Part shown: positions 1-11,239 of the stretch, piece by piece
Position numbering within the stretch: position 1 is the stretch's first letter
How the letters are laid out: each line of letters begins with the position of its first letter
NCBI GenBank assembly: GCA_000277445.1
Contig: AJWJ01000132.1
Span: forward strand, 1-48,024
Source of the DNA: Polysphondylium violaceum
Lineage: Eukaryota > Evosea > Eumycetozoa > Dictyosteliales > Dictyosteliaceae
Length of the DNA: 48,024 nt
Direction: 5' to 3'
Program-made: the position numbers and the translations under genes
Notes under the pieces: model-generated
Databases searched by the model: none
Told to the model about the DNA's origin: nothing
What the model saw: the letters and a program-made list of their open reading frames with translations, nothing else

Positions 1-298
1 TTATTTATAACACAAATATATTAATCTAATTTATATAGAAAAAACTAACTAGTAAAAACAAAAAATATCTCTCATTGGCAAGATTCAAAAATTGTCTCTC
101 ATTAAGCTTACTACACATAGCCATTGCCTTGGAATGGATCAGGATTAACAGAAAGAACAAATGACACAAATACATCAAAAAGAAACATTAACACAAGATA
201 CTCAAAGACCAGTAGTCCGGAAAATGCCTTAGGAAACCTTAACCTTGATTAATGAAGAGACTAAAGGTGTGTTTGCATTTATTAATTTTACAAAAAAG
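1..298. other. Left flank, 3' side of the PARP gene
   Basis: This is AT-rich sequence downstream of the PARP stop codon. It carries two copies of a short motif (TCTCTCATT, near 70 and 97) about 27 bases apart and one slightly GC-richer patch around 205-245. I found no supportable gene; a plus-strand 22-codon frame starting at 163 is preceded by an in-frame stop and is too short to call. Confidence 0.5.
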
Positions 299-2698
299 TT
301 AACCAATTAAAAATGGATGAGAGAATTCTAAAAGATTCAACATATTTTCGTTAGTATATGATTAAATAATATGTTTGTGTATACATATACTTACGTTTAA
401 AGTGATCTGCATTCTTTCTATAGCATTGAGCACCATATTTACATTGTGGTTTGGGTGGAGTTGTATCGACTTGTTCGTCGTCGTCGTCGGGTAATGCACC
501 GTCTTCGTTGAGGCCAATGGGCTTGATAGCACCTCTAGTGTTGGTTTGTCTGAGATAAAAACTGTATTCTATTGTGTTTTTGATTTTACCGGCAGTGATA
601 GAGTCGTACAGCCATTCTTCATTGACAATGTGGGTGTTGGTTGACTCCAGTGCAGTGATTTTAGAGTTGTTGGCCACTTCGGTGGCGTTGGTGATCAAGT
701 GGGTGATGCCGGCGGCGTTGATAGAGGCTGCGCTGGCACCGCCGTGTTTGGCGACCAAGGTCTTGATGTTGGCAGCCGACAGATTGAACCCGGTGCCCGA
801 AGTGGCAATTTTGAGGCCTGACAAGAGATTGGACGAAGGCTGGGCTTGAGCCGCTACGTGTGCGGTGCTGTTGGCCTTGACTTTGCCACCGTCATAGTGT
901 ACGACGTAGCAGGGCAGGATCTGGTCGGGATGAAAGATAACAAGCTCCTTTTCGTCAGGTGACAAGTGGCTGGTGTAGCCAGATTGGCACTTTTGGCCCA
1001 CGATAAGGCCATTGCATTTAAACGATTTGCCCAACAAGACCTTGCACAAGAGGATCTTGTTGCAGTCGCTAATGTACCCGATGGAGTACTCAGGATACTC
1101 TGAGAAATAGATGCCGGCACCATACCACCCGCTGTCAGTCTTGTTTTTGACGCCATTGGTGCCCGGCACGGAAAAGTTATTTGTGCAAATGGGGGCAATG
1201 TTTTTCGAATCGGTGCCATGGAAGCCAAATACTGGGTTGCAATCACTGTACTTGAGCTTCTCAAACTCTTCTTTCTTTTTGTTAAACAACTTTAATAGTT
1301 TGGGATTGACGACATACTCGACTTTGGTGACCTTGTACGACGACGACGAGGACTTTAGCAAACGATAAAACTGTGATTCAGCAGTTCTGAAATGAAAATC
1401 TGCGGCAGAGCTGTCAAAGTGTCTGGAGGGATAAAATACATATTTCATGGGTTTATCACTCTTTATGATATCCTCTTCCCCTGGAAGATAGAGTGATGAA
1501 TCTGATGATTTACTTGTTGTTGTTGATGTTGTCGTTGTGGCACCTGTGATCGCGGCCGCAATGTTTGGTTGTATAGAGTCTATAGATTTATCACCACTGA
1601 GTACAGAATTCACCAACTTTTTGATCTCCTCCTCTGACAATTGCGAAAAGGTTTTCTTTAATGGTGCAATATTACCAACATCTCTCTTGACCACAATCTC
1701 TACCGGTGGATTAGTTTTATCCTTTGTAATGGTAAATGTAAAGAATGAAAATATATCTCCATTTGTCAATTTAATATTCAACTCATCTGAAGACTTCAAT
1801 ATACTTTGGTATCCTATTGTAATTGTTATATTATATTGTATTAATACATGATGATAAGGATACAAATCCTAAACTACTTACTAGCTTCAATATTAACGGA
1901 ATCGGGCAACTCTTGCCAGCCCAAGATAGAATCTTTAAAATACCATGCTGGATTGGATATCTCTGTTGTGTTAAAGAATATTCTCTTAACTTTACGTGTT
2001 TTGTTTGCATTATCAAATCTTGCTTGTTCATAGGTAGATAGATTAATATATCTCTCTGGATCAATACCGACTTTACTCTTTCCTGCAACAAATGCTATAT
2101 CAATCTTGTCTGAAACATCCAATGGGAATGATGTAAACTCTGATCTTCTTTTCTCCCATACCCACAGTGGTATATATTTACATCTTTTGAGTACTTCTGT
2201 AGTATTACTGCCATCACTGCTATTATTTGCTAGATCAATCATTGTATTCTTTCCAAAATCAACTGATATGGTTGGTGAGATGATTACTTTACTTGATGGG
2301 GAAGGATTTGATAGAAAAGACTGATATTCAGACTCAATCGTTGGTAATAAAGCCGGATCAAAGTCATTGTCATTATGTTTCCATGACACTAGTAAACCTA
2401 TTTCTTTGGGCAAGTAATTACCCTCTTTGCATACAATCACATCTAAATTTAATGACTTTTTAGATTTTGGTCCAGATACTTTAGTCGTGACGGTAGTTGC
2501 TATTGGTGTATCTTGATCACTTTCATTCTCACTATCGTTATTATCACTATTATCATTACCATCACTTTGTATTGGTGGTGGTGGTGTAGTTGTACTTGTT
2601 GATATTGTAGTTGATGATGATACAGTAGTTGTTGTTGTTGTCACTGTAGATGCCACAACAGGTTCATCTAAAGTTACTGCCTTTCTCTTTGGTGGCAT
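299..2698 (-). CDS. Poly(ADP-ribose) polymerase with three WWE domains, BRCT and PBZ zinc finger
   Basis: Three exons: 2698-1882, 1813-395 and 327-299 (introns of 68 and 67 bases), giving about 754 residues. After a Thr/Ser-rich front come three WWE-like domains (about 103-173, 175-241, 248-318; the third is completed only by splicing exon 1 to exon 2). The PARP catalytic domain spans about 396-579 and keeps the H-Y-E triad: His471 in FHGT, Tyr508 in AGIYFSE and Glu562 in KELVIF, so poly- rather than mono-ADP-ribosylation is plausible. A BRCT domain follows (about 603-691), then a PBZ finger with Cys730, Cys736, His743 and His749; the last His sits in the tiny third exon. Such parts suggest a nuclear enzyme that both makes and reads ADP-ribose at damaged DNA. 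Start chosen at MPPKRK, the first Met of a long open exon. The middle of exon 2 is oddly GC-rich. Domains are seen; the cellular role is inference. Confidence 0.9.
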
Positions 2699-2944
2699 GT
2701 TATATATATACTGTATATATCTTTTATTTGTGTGTGAAAAGTGCTATAATGAAAAAGAAAAAGAGTCTGCCAACAAAAGCAGAATTATTGAAAAAAAATT
2801 AAAAATAAAAAAAAAAATCTAGTTTTCTAAGAAACTTTAGATTTCTTTTTTAATTAAATAAAAGAGAGGACTTTGGTGTTAAGATGCTATACTACAAGAG
2901 TAATTTTATCTTTTATTATACTACGCATAGTATTTGATATTAAT

Positions 2945-3381
2945 TTATACAACAATTTCTTGGAATAATTCGTGTTCACCTCTGTGGTGGACCATATGGA
3001 CGTGACCATCGTGTTGGGCAGAAAGGAAACGATCGTGATGTCTAAGGGCAATTTTACCGTGATGGTGTTCGAGATGGAATAAACTGTGATCGTGAGAGTA
3101 GTGTGAGAGGGTGACATTGTGGTGATGGTCGATGTGGAGGTAGTGACCAGAATGTGAACGGAGAGCAACTTTATCACCGTGGGATTCTACGTGGAAGTGA
3201 GTGTGGTGATCGTGGTGGCCATGATGGTTGGCTTTGAGAGTGTGATGGTGTTCGTGTAAATAACCACCGTGATGACTAGAGTATGATAGTATTGTAATAT
3301 ATTAATATACATATTTATTTATCTATCTAAATAAATATTAGAGTACATAGATACTAACCTTTTGAATGCTCTATTACCCAT
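2945..3381 (-). CDS. hatA/hatB: Hisactophilin, histidine-rich actin-binding pH sensor
   Basis: Two exons, 3381-3359 and 3275-2945, joined across an 83-base intron, encode about 117 residues; Dictyostelium discoideum hisactophilins are 118. The N terminus MGNRAFKSHHG is the known one, including Gly2 for myristoylation; the intron falls inside Ser8. Roughly a quarter of the residues are His, and the three-fold beta-trefoil pattern (repeats with FHVE, LFHLEHH, and so on) is visible. Hisactophilin binds F-actin and the plasma membrane and loses binding above neutral pH as its histidines deprotonate. Which of the D. discoideum paralogues it corresponds to cannot be told. It lies 246 bases upstream of the PARP start on the same strand, and a perfect 10-base inverted repeat brackets it. 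Confidence 0.96.
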
Positions 3382-4124
3382 TATTAATTTATATGTATAT
3401 TTAGTTGTTTAACTTATGAAAAATGAATGCTATGCGTAGCTTATTTAAATTGAAAAAAATCAACTGATGGAAAAAAAAAATAATTAAAATTAATTTTATT
3501 TTTTTTTAAAAATTGGGATATTTTCAGACTCGGAGGAAAAATAAAAATCTGAATGTGTGAAGGAAAAAAAAGTATCCATACACAACCCAAAAAAATGGGT
3601 GAGTTATACCAGAGAAGGTTGATGATGTCACTCTGTACCACCCTTTATCCGGCAATGGAGGTAGGATAAATCTTTTTTTTTTTACAGAATCATTCTTTTG
3701 ACAAGTTATTCATTGAATCCCGATAGTTATAGGATTAACAAACAGCAAGTAATATCAACCACTGGCTGAACCACAATCACACTCATTTTTTTGCAAAAAA
3801 AAAATTAAAGGAATATCACTCCCCATTTGAAATCGGGGATGATTTTTATAATTAATCTTTTTTGATCAAGAATCTTAATGATCAAAATTTGCAAGCGGGA
3901 AATAAATGAATCAAATAACGATAGGGCCAACAATTATTAAATTACTTGTGTGTGTGAAATGGATTTATAAATCGATTATAATATATAAATCCTAAATTTA
4001 TTAGAGAGAGAAATGATCGATCCTAATTGATAATTAATAAAAAAATTAATCACTGAAAAACAAAAATGATATTTAATAAAAAAAAACGTGGTAAATGTAA
4101 TGGAGAGAGGGTCAACTGATAATA
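3382..4124. other. Intergenic, promoter of hisactophilin and 3' side of the zinc-finger gene
   Basis: AT-rich spacer with several A and T runs. The only unusual content is a GC-richer, hairpin-forming block at 3597-3670 followed by an 11-T run, reported separately as a candidate small RNA. No coding exon could be supported. Confidence 0.6.
3597..3683 (+). ncRNA. Candidate small structured RNA: two hairpins plus T-run
   Basis: Hairpin 1 pairs GGGTG (3597-3601) with CACCC (3639-3643) and CAGAG (3610-3614) with CTCTG (3631-3635), closing a 16-base loop. Hairpin 2 pairs TTTATCC (3644-3650) perfectly with GGATAAA (3664-3670) around a 13-base loop. Eleven T (3673-3683) follow at once, like a Pol III stop. 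The block is GC-rich against its surroundings. No family is recognised, no box C/D pair or tRNA arm fits, and no clear DUSE upstream element (CCCATAA-like) was seen. Confidence 0.3.
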
Positions 4125-6023
4125 TTATTCATCATCGCTATAAAGACGCTCTCCTCTATTGTTACTATTATTATTATTATTATTATTGTTGATATTATTG
4201 ATATTCATATTATTATTTTTTGAACGAGGGGAAGATTCATCACTATCACCATCGACATCAACATCTTTTTGACAATCTTTTGAACCTTCACTATCATCTC
4301 CACTAAAATCATCAAATTTACCACCATTTGACTTTTGAGGTTGAGCAATGTTGTTTACAATATTATTTGGTGATGTAAAAGATTTAATTGGAGGTAAAGA
4401 ATCTACGATATCATTATTTTTAATGGGTGCCAAAGTTGTTGGTGGAGAGCTATTACTATTGTTATCACCTTGCATATGATAGCCACCATTTGAAGAGTGA
4501 TTCCCATTATTACCATTTACAACAGAGTTGCCAACTGCTGGGGCGGGGGTGGCTATGGTGGCACTCGAAGAAGAATCTTCTTTTTTCTTTTTCAATGGGT
4601 TTTCAATATTTACATCGGTATTACTATTCATATGATGATTACAAAATGGTACATCTTTAGCTTTTTGCACTGGAACCAAACATTTCTTTTGTTTCTTTCC
4701 AGTGGAGATGTATTGACAATAAATATAACCTGAATTTGGATCAAGAGGTGAATGATGCCAGCAATATTTACAATTTGCCAAAGCTTTACTTTTGCATAAT
4801 CTTCCCTTAATGGTTCCAATACACATACCCTCACCTGGTACTTCTGGTTGATCGCTATTTGTACTAATATTACTATTACTATTGTTACCATTGTTATTGG
4901 AAATTGAATTTAAAATTGGATTACTAATATTACTATTTAAAATATTATTTTTTATAATTGATGAGGATGATGTCGATGATGATGATGATTTATCTTTAGA
5001 GGAGGATGATGATGATGATGATTTTGAAGATGAATATTTTTTATCCTTTTCTCTGTCTCTATCTCTATCTCTATCTCTATCCCTATCCCTATCACTACGA
5101 TCTCTGTCACTACGATCTCTATCTGAACGGTCTCTATCACTACGATCTCTATCTCTATCACTACGATCTCTGTCTCTATCTGAACGATCTTTTGATGATT
5201 TTGATGGTGATATTTTATTATTACTGCTGCTGCTGCTACCACTACCGCTGTTACCACTTTGATTTTTATTATAAGACATTATAGTTGATGATTTTGAATT
5301 ATTTATATAACCATTTACTGCTGAGGATGATCCATTTCTATCAGTTTCCGATTCGCTCTCTGAATCTGATGAAATATTTTCAAACTTTAATAATCGATCA
5401 AGTAAAAAGCTGGTAAAAGATTTTGATATTGAAAATGGGGTACAAAAAAATTTTAAAAAAATTAGTATCAAAAAAATTCTATCAGATTTGTGGGTGTGTG
5501 TGGAATGGGGGTGTTTTGGATTTGAAAAGAAAAAAACACGCTATTCAAAAAGGAATGAATATCGTGTGGTTGGGTGGTGTGGTGTGTAAATAATAATAGT
5601 AACCACAACAATACCAATAACAATAAAAACTATAATAGCAATAAATATTTACCTCTTTTCTTTTGTTACTTTTTTAAGTGTTCTCTTTGCTTCGGCCAAC
5701 AACACTTGAGTTTGTTCTTTTTCATCGCAAATTGAATGGTACTTTCTTTTCAAGTTTGCATAAAGGGTTTTGTAGTCTAAAAAATTGGTGTGATTTTAAA
5801 ATAAAAAATTAATATCTATCAAAAATAAAAATAAAAAACTATCTATTCATCATTTACCTTCTGTTTCATCCATTATATAATTTTTTAGATTATTATTGTT
5901 GTTGTTGTTACTGTTACTACTGCTGTTACTGCTACTATATTTATTTATAGAATTATTCTGCTGATATGATTTTCTATTTGCAGTAGTGGTGTTTGAATTA
6001 GTACTTTGGAAAATAGACAACAT
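4125..6023 (-). CDS. Double C3H-type zinc-finger protein of the KANSL2 / INO80D kind
   Basis: Three exons, 6023-5858, 5776-5653 and 5409-4125 (introns 81 and 243 bases), give about 524 residues. After a Ser/Asn-rich front there is a short helical, charged segment (about 56-110, ending KSFLLDRLLKFEN) that crosses both splice junctions. An Asp/Arg/Ser repeat (about 170-218) and poly-Ser stretches follow. The diagnostic part is a pair of Cys3His-type modules at about 293-356: Cys293, Cys302, Cys310/313, His315/316, then Cys328, Cys340, Cys353, His356, matching the zf-C3Hc3H potential DNA-binding family found in KANSL2 (NSL histone acetyltransferase complex) and INO80D. The tail is acidic and Asn-rich. 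A chromatin-complex role is inferred from the family. The start is the first Met of exon 1, in frame through both introns. Confidence 0.85.
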
Positions 6024-7646
6024 ATATGATTAATTATTGAAATAATAGTAGTGATTTTATTACTATTAACAAATACAACAAAAAAAGTAAAATGTAGTAA
6101 ATAAATTATAATTATAAAAATGAAAATGAAATGAACGAATGTATTGTTATTATTAAAAATAATAAAATGAAAATAAAATAAAAGAATAAATAAAATTGTA
6201 AATTTTTAAAAAAAAAAAAAAAAAAAAGGAAGAGAGACAATAAAAGAGACAAGTGTGTAAGTTGTGGTGGTATCAAATAAGTAAATAGTTTGACAAACAA
6301 CAACAACAACAACAACAATAAACAACAAAAAAATAAAAATCAAAATTGAAAAAAAATAAAAATTTAAATAAAATTTTCAAAATTATAAAAATGGATAATA
6401 ATAACCCGAGTTAGGGTGAATCGTAGTGATAATAATAATAGTATATAGGAAAAATAAAAAAAGATCACAAAAACAGTAAACACAGTATTTTAGTGTTACT
6501 ATTATTATTATTACTATTATTACTATGATTGAATTCTTATTATTACTTTTAATAGTGAATAGTATATGATACTCGATTTTATTGTGCACTACTACACCTA
6601 CTCTATTCTTTGAGCCAACAACAAAAAATGAAAAAAAATAAAAAAAATAAAAATAAAAAACAAATATCTCTATCAGAGATTGCCCTCTGTCTAGATGTAT
6701 TAGAGACTACCTCCCCATTTAACATATGTTTGTTTATCACCCTTGGCTACACAGATTTATGTGTGCCAAAGTGGAGTGATGATATGCGTATTGTATTGAG
6801 ATAATAAGTAATAGAGTAGTAGAAAAAACATAGAAAAAAAAAAAAGAAATGTACAATTACTTCATATGCTCTATAACCACATGAAAAAGAGATATGCATT
6901 ACACAACACATATATCTATTTATAATATTTGATCTTTTTTTTTTTTTTTTTATAAAAAGGGGACACACATGTAACATATAGTTTCTCCCCTATTTGGGGT
7001 GATGTACACAGATATATTTATATTATATTGAGTTTACCTTTTTGTTTGTCGTTAATATATTTAGAATTATTATTATTTATTATGATTATCTATTATCTAT
7101 ATATTTGTTTCTCTGTATAATGTGTGAAAGAACAAGTATGAATGAAAATAATAATGTATGTTTGTTGTTGCATGAATGGCACCACAAGTGGGGATAGGGT
7201 GGGTATTTATTATTTTTTTTTATTTTTTTTATTTTTGAGAATCGAAAAACGAAACCATGAGATACTCGACAGAGGCTAGGCTTGTGCCTATCCCTTATCT
7301 TTTTTTTTTTATTTTTTTAAAAATTTTTACTCACACAAATGATGATGTTTGTTTTTTTTTTATTTTTAGGAAATTATGACCAACAACAAAACAGACCATC
7401 TTGAGGATTAACTGAAATTTCATGTGAATATTTTCACTTTGTGTTCACCAATTTCATATGAACAAGATATAGATGTTCATTTATCGATAAATGGAAACGG
7501 GACCCACTACGAGATATCATAGCCCTTTACTAAAATGAAATGCAATTCAAATTTGCATTTTCATTCTTTTTTCGTTTTTTTTTTTTTTTTTTTTTTTTTT
7601 TTTCATAGATATATATGTTTTTTTGCATTGGGTATGCTTAATACTG
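6024..7646. other. Long divergent intergenic region
   Basis: This 1.6-kb spacer lies between a minus-strand and a plus-strand gene and should hold both promoters. It is mostly A/T runs, AAC/AAT and TAT triplets, and a T run of about 35 just before the dynamin-like gene. Two less AT-rich islands stand out: about 6665-6800 (a 59-codon frame from 6628, not convincing) and 7235-7300 (a hairpin followed by T11). No supportable exon was found. Confidence 0.6.
7274..7310 (+). ncRNA. Candidate hairpin with T-run terminator
   Basis: GGCTAGGC (7274-7281) pairs with GCCTATCC (7286-7293) around a TTGT loop with a single C/T mismatch; a run of T starts a few bases later (about 7300). This could be the 3' end of a Pol III transcript, but no 5' elements were found and no family is recognised. 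Confidence 0.2.
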
Positions 7647-10479
7647 ATGATCAATATGCAAAATCAGAATAATAAAGTCATTATTAGAGAGTGTTTGAAT
7701 ACATTGTTTAATAATCAAAGAAACAACATTACTATCAATGCCATTGAGAAAACATTATCATCGTCATCGCCAACTACTACAACTATAGGTAAAAGACAGT
7801 ATCTTAAAAGAACACATTTATATGTAGCACAACCTGAACGATTACTTTCAGTCCAAGATACATTTGTATCAAGTTGTTTAAATAACAACAAGAATTCAGA
7901 GATTGCAGGATCAAAACTAAAAGAGCTCTTTGGAGAATCACCCTCATTTCAACAAATTTCATCAGGATGGCAAAAGTTCACACCATCCAATCACAAAACC
8001 TTTGCATCTCTGCCTGAATATGAAATTGAAAAAGCTCAAATCCTTGAAATGGAGTCAAACTATTTCAAAAACCTCATCAAACTAGAAAAAGAAAATGAAT
8101 TGACAAATGTTATAGATGCCTATTATAATTTACTAGAAAAGACTTTAGGTTTGTATTATTTTAGATATAGATATAAATATATCTATAAAACTAGATGTGG
8201 ATATATCTATAAAACTAGATACTAACAATAGCAATAATAATTTATCTAGATGAGCCATTATCATTGGGTACAATATTTTTCTATGGACTCGATAATCAAG
8301 ATATAAAGAATCAATTGATTAATCAATTGATAGGATTAGATTTGTTTGATAAGGCATTGGATATTCCTGTCATGGTACATTGTAAAAGAGCAACATCGTC
8401 GAGTATTCAATTACTGGATTCATATTCAGTGTCTATTGGTGGTGATTATAATCTAAAGGATATTAAAAAAGAGATATACGATTATTGTGGCAGTGGTGGT
8501 AGTGGCGATCAGCAGTCGTCATCGCCATCAACAACAGTGCCCAAATATAGTAAAAAGTTTTTAGAAATCGTGGTTCAATCGCCAACAATCTACAATATGA
8601 CAATGGTCAATACACCTAGTTTTCAATCCTTGGGTGGCTATTCCAATAATGAACTATCAAATTATTTACCAAAGTTGATTGGATGGATACCCTATCAAGA
8701 AAGAGTGTTTGTCATGTGTCACGATAATAAAAGTGTTGCTGGCATTGAGGATGACGCCTTGTTTGGGTCAAGAATGGATCCATTCTATAACTACACCATT
8801 GGTGTGATCAATTCACCAAGTATAGAGTTTGCTCGTCAATATAAATTCGAAAGGAGTTCATTTCCACTTCCCGATGGATTTATTCCTTTCTCTACTGTGG
8901 ATCCTACTCCTTTATCTTATTTTAAAGAGCGTTTATTTAAAGTAATTATTATTTTATATTATTTCATCTTTTTTTTAGTTGTTAACCTAATATACTTTTT
9001 TCCTTTAGATATTCTTAAAAAAGATTCATGTACAACAACATATCAAACAAATGATTACCAAATCAATTACAGGTCAAGGTAAATTATTCCAACAACTAAT
9101 TAAATATCAAGGTTTATCATTGTCCAAAAATCAAGATAAAAAGAATAAAATGATTGTTCAATTCGAATCACTTGCAAGTCCTTGGTCAAATGAATCAAAG
9201 TATATGTAAGTAGCTATGACTAGAGTGATTTATTGAATTAAAATATTAATTTCAAATTCATCAAGTAAATTATATTTAGAAAAACAAATTGAATCTAAAA
9301 TATTTGAAAGATTAACTCAAACTTTTGAGATTATTTCTCAGCAATCACCTATTCTCGATTTAAATAGAGAGAGTGTTGATTTTAAAAATTGTTTTATTAA
9401 AGAAGATCCAGTTAATATTGACGAGTTTTTCAATAGTCTAAGAATCACATTTAAAGAACAACAAGGTCATCAGCAACAACAATCAACCTATGATATGATA
9501 AAGAGAGATTGGGCTTTGTTTGCTAAATTTAATTCATTGTTGCCTTATCAGTTGATAAAAGAACAGCAATCTAAATTTATGTCTGCGTTAGAAAAGGAAA
9601 TGGATTTCATTTCACCAACAACAGAGCATCTGGGATCAGAGTTAAATTTGGTTTATTATAGTTGGTTAATGGATTATCGTAGATGTATATCCTCCATACT
9701 ATCATCTGGTTTAATGGATAGTGATATGCCAGAGCTTGTATATCAATCCTATTTAAATTCAATTTCATTTGCATTTAATAATTCATTTACAGACAACATA
9801 AATGATTCACTTGCCGATGCCCTAGAGTTATCATACAACAACAACACAAAACCAGCCTCCATCGCTAATTTCACCTATCACACCATTCAAAAAGAAATTT
9901 TACCATCAATAACACTTGATGAATTTTTGGATGCTTATCTCAACTCACCATATAAAGATCAAAGAATACCAATGTTTAGTAGTAAGTATTATTATTGATT
10001 ATTTTTGTTATTCTCCAAATATCATACTGACAGCATTAATAATATAGCTACATGGAATATAGTTTATTTGAAAGCAGTTTCAAGAAAATTATCAAAGGAA
10101 ATTGTTTCATTAATTAATATTAATATTATTCAACCATGGCTGTATAGATCCATACAAACTACAATTCAATTATTTACTAATCTTCAAATAGTTTTAGAGT
10201 AAGTATTTAGGAATAGTATTTGATTTTATCTCATTTATTATAGATATAAATATTAATAGTTTTATTAATTTTTGCAGAAAACAAAATAAAAACTGGTTAT
10301 CAACAAAAACTCCAGCCGATTTACTTATTTCAAAATTACAACTAAAAGCCAATATGTCTTTTGATGACAATTCTGACGACTCTGACCAAATATCTCAAGA
10401 GGAAGATAATGAGGAGCAAGAGTTTGATCAAGAAGAAGAAGAAGAAGAAGAGGAATTAAATAAGCAAGAAAATAAATAA
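7647..10479 (+). CDS. Dynamin-like protein with degenerate GTPase motifs
   Basis: Six exons: 7647-8148, 8250-8941, 9009-9205, 9266-9981, 10048-10198 and 10278-10479, about 819 residues. Residues about 172-400 follow the dynamin G-domain layout: a P-loop region, a CKRAT segment resembling the switch I CTRRP, a strand ending in what is normally DLPG, then DDALFGSRMDP and TIGVI, which match the dynamin SDAL..AR.VDP..RTIGVI block. The nucleotide-binding residues are lost, however: no GxxxxGKS (FFYGLDNQDIKNQ instead), NTPS for DLPG near 288, and NSPS for TKLD near 355. A long helical stalk-like half follows, then an acidic Glu-rich tail. D. discoideum has divergent dynamin-like proteins (Dlp); relation to one of these is possible but not shown. 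Membrane remodelling without GTP hydrolysis, or a partner role, is inference. Another in-frame Met lies three codons after the chosen one. Confidence 0.8.
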
Positions 10480-10607
10480 ATTAAGGATGGGCTTTCCCTT
10501 ACTCTTTTTGGAAATTTCGTACAAAAAAAAAAAAAAAAAACTATGATTTTTTCAGATGCCATTTAATTTAGATTTGTAAATTCACTGTATATATCTATAT
10601 TTGTAAA

Positions 10608-11195
10608 ATGATTGAAAACTATTTAGGACTAGAAGAAGAGGTGTTTTATAGATTAAGTACAGTAACCGTGTATATTAAAAGTACAAATATAGGTGCAGGT
10701 GATTTATTTATTTCAAACAAGTATGTATCAATGCACAAACATTATCTATCTAAAATAGATATATACTAATATATCAAACCCAATAGAAATGTACATTGGA
10801 TAGAAAAAGATACAAATAAACATTATTCTTTTAATTTCTATCAAATTGGATTAAATGCCATTTTTAACAGGAATGAAGAGTATCCAATGTGTGTATATAT
10901 TCAGGTAGATGGCGATGTTTCAGTGCCAGACAGTAGTAATGGTAATTCAATGGACCAAGATAGCGATAACGATGACGACAACAACAACAACAATGACGAA
11001 CAATATACCGAGGTTAGATTTATACCACAACAAGAGGAGCAAGTTAAAGATTTATATGATGCTTTTTGTAAGGGTGCTCTATTGAATCCTGATGAAGAGG
11101 AAGAGGATGAAGGTGAATTTTATTATGGTCAAGAAGATTACGATGAACAACAACAAGATGACAGATTTAATGATGCATATGAAGATGAAGAGTAA
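10608..11195 (+). CDS. icln: pICln, methylosome subunit / Sm-protein chaperone
   Basis: Two exons, 10608-10720 and 10787-11195, encode about 173 residues. The first exon ends in GAGDLFISNK and continues in the second with NVHWIE, reproducing the pICln motif in which a beta strand (GTGTLYIAES in animals) precedes SWLD; this is the start of its PH-like fold. The C-terminal third is acidic with Glu/Asp runs and YED-type patches, as in other pICln proteins. pICln delivers Sm proteins to the PRMT5 methylosome and holds them off RNA until snRNP assembly; an older chloride-current role is disputed. The gene follows the dynamin-like gene by 128 bases on the same strand and converges on the FNIP gene, with only 44 bases between stop codons. 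Confidence 0.93.
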
Positions 11196-11239
11196 GAGGA
11201 TCAATAAATGAATAGAGTATATTACTGATGTTTATTTAT

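Noticed and set aside
854-1264. Second minus-strand frame overlapping the PARP exon
   Set aside because: It is a by-product of the GC-rich block; the PARP frame has conserved catalytic motifs and this one has none.
4882-5284. Plus-strand frames rich in Ser/Leu or Tyr/Leu opposite the zinc-finger gene
   Set aside because: They are shadows of the Asp/Arg/Ser and poly-Ser codon repeats on the other strand.
6628-6804. Small plus-strand frame in a less AT-rich island
   Set aside because: It has a Lys/Asn-only front, no domain, no neighbouring exon; the island may be non-coding.
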